From: Metridium senile
Taxonomy: Eukaryota > Cnidaria > Anthozoa > Actiniaria > Metridiidae
Assembly: GCA_949775045.1 (NCBI GenBank)
Contig: OX459099.1
Span: 7,074,139 to 7,138,138 of the forward strand
DNA: 64,000 nucleotides
Direction: 5' to 3'
Below the pieces are notes generated by a model. That model searched no databases. It was not told the DNA's origin and saw only the letters and a list, made by a program, of their open reading frames with translations. Position 1 is the stretch's first letter, and each line of letters starts with the position of its first letter. This document shows positions 60,327 through 64,000 of this stretch, piece after piece. The translations under genes were made by a program, and so were the position numbers.

Positions 60327-60941
60327 TTATTTTTTATTTTTCTTTCTTCTGCACTTGCGTTCACACAGACACGTCTGCAGCGGCCTATGCGTTCTGCCGA
60401 CGTTCTTCGACGGAAAGCGCATGACTTTGTTCACAAACTTGAGAACGAGCGTGTCGTTGTTTATCTTTGTCTTGTTGAACTTGTTCACGAAGTTGGAGAA
60501 GGAGGCGCCGCGAGTTCGCGAGTACAGGTACGCCAGACAGTAGTGCCCGCACACGTACGTGTCGCTGCGTTGTAGGCGCGGCATTCTTACCACGTTCACG
60601 TGTTTCAGGATCTCAGCGAGTAGGGGGTCTGTAGGATACACACGTTTCAAATGCTCCGTGCCAAACGAGTCCATGATCTCGATGCGGGTGTCTTCGAATT
60701 CTGGAGCGTACAGAGCAACCCAGTGTTGCCCCGGTTTGTCGATGGGGTCGGTGTTGAAGATCATGGCCCACGGTCGTTTGGGTTTTGTGGTCTTGTACCG
60801 TCGCAGAAGGGCAAGGGCCTGGTCAGATCCTTGGGTTCCACGATAGGTGTAATCGGGGCGGTTGTTGTAATTGGGTGGGTGAGATGCGATGGCGTCGATC
60901 TGATCGGTGCGCAGTTGGACTCTTGGAGAGATGGCCAGCAT
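60327..60941 (-). CDS. PRO: Adenain-like maturation protease, copy 2
   Basis: Identical to 33402-34016, with all catalytic residues kept (His73, Asp91, Cys131). Confidence 0.93.
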   Translation of the reverse strand: MLAISPRVQLRTDQIDAIASHPPNYNNRPDYTYRGTQGSDQALALLRRYKTTKPKRPWAMIFNTDPIDKPGQHWVALYAPEFEDTRIEIMDSFGTEHLKRVYPTDPLLAEILKHVNVVRMPRLQRSDTYVCGHYCLAYLYSRTRGASFSNFVNKFNKTKINNDTLVLKFVNKVMRFPSKNVGRTHRPLQTCLCERKCRRKKNKK

Positions 60942-60951
60942 TTTTTTCTTC

Positions 60952-62499
60952 TTAGTAGGTGTATCGTAGAGCGAAGTTCTTGTTGCCGTCAAGCCACCCT
61001 TCTTGTTCAAAGTAGCCTATGGCTATGATGGTGGTGTTGTCTGCTGTGGCTGCTGAAAAGTCGACCACGATGTTGACGCTCCCTGTGTTTCTTTGGTACA
61101 CGTAGTTGAAGCTTTGGTCCCCGTCGGGGTTGAAGTTGTACTGGAGGATGTAGTTGCCGTCTTTGTACGATTCACGACTGATGCCTATGGAGGGGGAATT
61201 GATTCCTTGACCTGAGAACTGGAGCATCGTGTTATATCCATTCTCTTTCAGAGGGTCGGTCAGGTCGAGGCGTTGAAAGGGAATCTCTTCCCCATTTCTG
61301 GTCACACGGACGGACGATTGGTTCATGTCTCGGAAGTTGTTGTAGGCGTGAGCGTAACTGCCAGTCATCGAATCACCATACACGAAGACGATGTTCATGT
61401 AGTTGGGGCATGAGCCGTTGAAGATGTTTGTCATGGTCACCTGACGGCGGTTGTCCACGCATTGGTGGCTGATCAATCGGGTGGCATAGTGAGGGAATTT
61501 GACCACTTCCTTTTTGACCAATTGTCTGTTCTCAACGTCGAGATGGATTGACGGGTTCACTTCTACCTGTGGAATCCATATGAGAGCCGAGTAGGGCACG
61601 ATGGAAAACTTTGGGGCTCTGAAATTTTGAGCGTTTGCCGCTGCCTGAGATGCCATCATGACGACGGAGGGGTCGTTCCAGGTGATTCGAAATTTCAGTT
61701 CGCATCCTGGGGGGAGGTACTTGTTGGTCTTGAACAAGGGGATCTCGGGGTAAATGATGAATTTGACGGTCTTGTTGTCGCAGCAGAGCTTGTGCCGCTG
61801 TTGGGCACCCTTGTTGTTTGCCAGGGGGTCTTTCTGGCTCAACATCTTGGTCATCCAGGCGTTGAGCTTGCCTCGGGAGGCGACTTTGTTGCCCACGGCG
61901 AAGGCATCGGTACCCAACCCATAAGTTCCTGCGTCATCTATGCTGTCGGCGGTCGCCAGATGAGGGAGGGGGTTCAAGACGTCGTGACGTCCTGGGGTGT
62001 CCTCGTACCACCCCTCCATGGTGAGCCAGGTCTTTTTATCTTCCTTGGAATAATTTAAGAGGCGATTGAAGTAGGCCTCATAATGGTAGGTGTTGGTGTT
62101 CGTGGCGCTTACGGGTTGGTTGTTGATCATGAGTTGGATGTTTTTGATGAGGAGATGCCCTATGTTGTTTGAGGGAAAGGCGTGGGCGGCTTGGGTGAGC
62201 AGTGTCGCGTCCACACCCTCAAAATTCACTTTGTATTCAAAGGTGATCTTGGACATGTCGATGAACGCCTCTGAGGCATTGACGACGATGTCTACGGGGT
62301 TGGTCGTGCTTTGGTGTTGCCCGTACGCCTCGTACCGAATCTTGTTGGTGGTCACGTCCACCACCTCCTTTCGGAACAAGTCGGTGATGGCTGACTTGTA
62401 AGCTTTCTCGGGAGGGCCTGGTCCGTCGGCCTTTGACGAAGGCGCTTGCTCGAGACTGTCGTCGAGGTCATCGTCGGGGTGCGGACGCTTCGTCGGCAT
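60952..62499 (-). CDS. MCP: Major capsid protein, copy 2
   Basis: 515 residues, identical to 34027-35574. Confidence 0.92.
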   Translation of the reverse strand: MPTKRPHPDDDLDDSLEQAPSSKADGPGPPEKAYKSAITDLFRKEVVDVTTNKIRYEAYGQHQSTTNPVDIVVNASEAFIDMSKITFEYKVNFEGVDATLLTQAAHAFPSNNIGHLLIKNIQLMINNQPVSATNTNTYHYEAYFNRLLNYSKEDKKTWLTMEGWYEDTPGRHDVLNPLPHLATADSIDDAGTYGLGTDAFAVGNKVASRGKLNAWMTKMLSQKDPLANNKGAQQRHKLCCDNKTVKFIIYPEIPLFKTNKYLPPGCELKFRITWNDPSVVMMASQAAANAQNFRAPKFSIVPYSALIWIPQVEVNPSIHLDVENRQLVKKEVVKFPHYATRLISHQCVDNRRQVTMTNIFNGSCPNYMNIVFVYGDSMTGSYAHAYNNFRDMNQSSVRVTRNGEEIPFQRLDLTDPLKENGYNTMLQFSGQGINSPSIGISRESYKDGNYILQYNFNPDGDQSFNYVYQRNTGSVNIVVDFSAATADNTTIIAIGYFEQEGWLDGNKNFALRYTY

Positions 62500-62553
62500 G
62501 GTGTGAATTGATCGGAGCGAATCTATGAATGACGGTGCTCACGGAAGACGCTT

Positions 62554-63258
62554 CTATTTGTACACGATGTTCGGGTTGCGTTTGCGGAGCTGTCGCAATT
62601 CGTGATTCAGGGTTGCCGCGTATTCTCGTTTTTTTCTTATCGGGGTGGCGCTCTTTTCCAAATTTTCCAGCTGGGTCTTGATCGCTTTCTCTCTTTGTAA
62701 GGGGGTCATTGTTATTTTTTTTTTAGCCGATGCTGCGTAAGGGTGTGCGAGTCGCTTCGGTGTTTTCTTGAGTCCTGAGGTTGATGCTTGTTCTGTCATG
62801 TAGGGGGGCGGTGGTGTGGAGCGCACCGTGCGTGTGGGTGTCGTGAGCGAGGCGGCGGGAAGCGGTGGCTGTGGCGTTGGTGGTTGAGGTGCGGCAGGCG
62901 CCTGTGTCGTTTCCTGAGTGATGCCTGTAGGTCCTGCCAGAGCCGCCCGTCTCTGGTCGGCGTACGTTCGACTGTATGCGTTCAGGTAATCGACTTTCTC
63001 CTCCGGGGTCAGTTTTGGATTGCTCAGAATTTTCTTGATCATCGAGTCGGCTTCTTTGACAAATTCGGCGCGCGGATTCTGCGCCAACGACATGTTGACG
63101 GCCATGGCCCGCAACAGGGCGTTGGCGTCGACGCTATCGTCTGCATTAATGCCTGTTACAGCACCACCGCGTTGCTGCTTGGCGTTTTCTAACAGTTCTC
63201 GCTGACGCTCCCATGTGGACTTGGGTACTAAGTAAGCAATGTCGTCGTTTGAAGACAT
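62554..63258 (-). CDS. Hypothetical virion protein, Pro-rich centre, copy 2
   Basis: Identical to 35629-36333, with the QQRGG motif and C-terminal coiled-coil-like region. Confidence 0.7.
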   Translation of the reverse strand: MSSNDDIAYLVPKSTWERQRELLENAKQQRGGAVTGINADDSVDANALLRAMAVNMSLAQNPRAEFVKEADSMIKKILSNPKLTPEEKVDYLNAYSRTYADQRRAALAGPTGITQETTQAPAAPQPPTPQPPLPAASLTTPTRTVRSTPPPPYMTEQASTSGLKKTPKRLAHPYAASAKKKITMTPLQREKAIKTQLENLEKSATPIRKKREYAATLNHELRQLRKRNPNIVYK

Positions 63259-63292
63259 GACATTGAATGAGACAAGAGTTTAAGAGGACTGG

Positions 63293-63667
63293 TTATTTAT
63301 TATTTTTCTTTCTACTACAAAATTTTTTTCTACTGGCTGTCTTGACACGGGCGTACAAATCCATCTCTTCGAAGGAGTAAAAAACGGGAGGTTTCTTCAC
63401 TTTTGCGATGCACTGCAGCTGTTGAATCATCTGCCTGTTTTCGTGTGTGTCTTCCAAAGGAGTGCCGTCTTCTAATTTCTGAAGAGTTTCCAACATTTCT
63501 CCTAAAATGGCGACGTGCTTCAAGAAGGACTGATGGTCTTCGCCAGCGAAAATGTCAGGACAGTTTTCTTCTCGGCAGATTAGGCAGACGTCGATGCTCA
63601 TGCGAGACATGATGTTTCTTGCTGTAGACTGAATTTTAACGCCACTTCTTTCCTTTTCTAGCTCCAT
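63293..63667 (-). CDS. Cys-finger paralogue 2, copy 2
   Basis: Identical to 36368-36742. Confidence 0.75.
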   Translation of the reverse strand: MELEKERSGVKIQSTARNIMSRMSIDVCLICREENCPDIFAGEDHQSFLKHVAILGEMLETLQKLEDGTPLEDTHENRQMIQQLQCIAKVKKPPVFYSFEEMDLYARVKTASRKKFCSRKKNNK

Positions 63668-64000
63668 ATCTGACCAATTGAAACAGCAGTGCTTCTTCCC
63701 CAGTGTATCTCGGCCACAGGTTTCTAATGGATTTGCTGATACGTCGGATTCTTTTATCCAATAGCACGTTGCTGCGAGTCTCTTTGACTGTTTTTCCAGC
63801 TTTCTTGAGAGCCAGGTACCTGAGCATTGCCTTCAAGATAGAGGGGTGTTTCTTGTACACCTCGTCGTGGGGGCATCTCACATCTTCACAAATCATACAC
63901 AGGTGCTTTTTTTTAGGATAGGTCTCGATCTTCCGTATCATATGTTTTATGTGACCATCGCTGGGTTGTCCCCAGTAATCGATAGCTCGCATGGATTTCT
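63636..64000 (-). CDS. Cys-finger paralogue 3, copy 2, cut by window end
   Basis: Matches the C-terminal 121 codons or so of 36711-37295. The start lies about 220 bp beyond the window. Confidence 0.75.
   Translation of the reverse strand, partial: KSMRAIDYWGQPSDGHIKHMIRKIETYPKKKHLCMICEDVRCPHDEVYKKHPSILKAMLRYLALKKAGKTVKETRSNVLLDKRIRRISKSIRNLWPRYTGEEALLFQLVRYGARKGKKWR

Larger units (their letters stand above)
57809..64000. mobile_element. Polinton copy 2, left 6.2 kb
   Basis: Begins AGTAGTATAT at the same site in the host repeat and matches copy 1 at an offset of 26,925 bp to the window end. The only coding difference I saw is at 59310. The element runs off the window, so its right terminus and second duplication are not visible. 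Confidence 0.93.

Overview
The window is animal nuclear DNA carrying one complete large Maverick/Polinton (adintovirus-like) element and the first 6.2 kb of a second, nearly identical one. The host part (1-30883) is AT-rich, intron-bearing and full of palindromic DNA transposons, microsatellites and a decayed Helentron. It contains one recognisable host gene fragment, two exons of a GPI-anchored Ly6/uPAR-type protein. The repeat style suggests a marine invertebrate, perhaps a cnidarian. That is a guess and no marker gene settles it.

Layout. 1-11,660: MITEs, a long ATCT array, Ly6 exons, large hairpins. 11,667-22,780: a Helentron on the minus strand with broken PIF1-type helicase, endonuclease and N-terminal cysteine-protease-like parts, split by a 5.5-kb foldback element with a TATT target duplication. 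23,459-28,236: nested inverted-repeat elements. 28,568-30,883: a host tandem repeat (segments A and B). 30,884-56,304: Polinton copy 1, 25,421 bp, with 330-bp inverted termini, AG...CT ends and the 6-bp target duplication AAGCTC. 56,311-57,808: the host repeat again. 57,809-64,000: Polinton copy 2 at the identical site, cut by the window edge. An uninterrupted copy of the target lies at 29,360-29,365.

The Polinton has three blocks. The left and central GC-rich block encodes the virion: double-jelly-roll major capsid protein, penton, FtsK/HerA-type packaging ATPase, adenain-like protease and a set of small basic proteins sprinkled with QxGG-type sites that the protease probably cuts. Integrase (rve plus chromodomain) and a 1467-residue protein-primed family B polymerase follow. 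The right third is an early-looking region organised around a divergent TATA promoter pair near 52,326-52,421.

The early region is the most unusual part. Leftward, six AT-rich reading frames (three with RING fingers) all start directly after a T-rich TAG 3' splice site in the same phase, and five of them have no ATG ahead of their recognisable domain. Two in-phase 5' splice sites lie in the one ATG-bearing exon upstream. This predicts one short N-terminus alternatively spliced to a battery of C-terminal modules. Rightward, a TATA-driven non-coding leader ends in a strong 5' splice site and five 3' splice sites sit just before successive small genes, including a GRF zinc-finger gene whose UGA-CUA stop is followed by a 99-codon in-frame FG/P-rich extension.

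Polymerase and integrase would replicate and insert the element. ATPase, capsid proteins and protease would build particles. The early RING, GRF and paralogous right-end proteins are probably host-interaction factors, which is inference.
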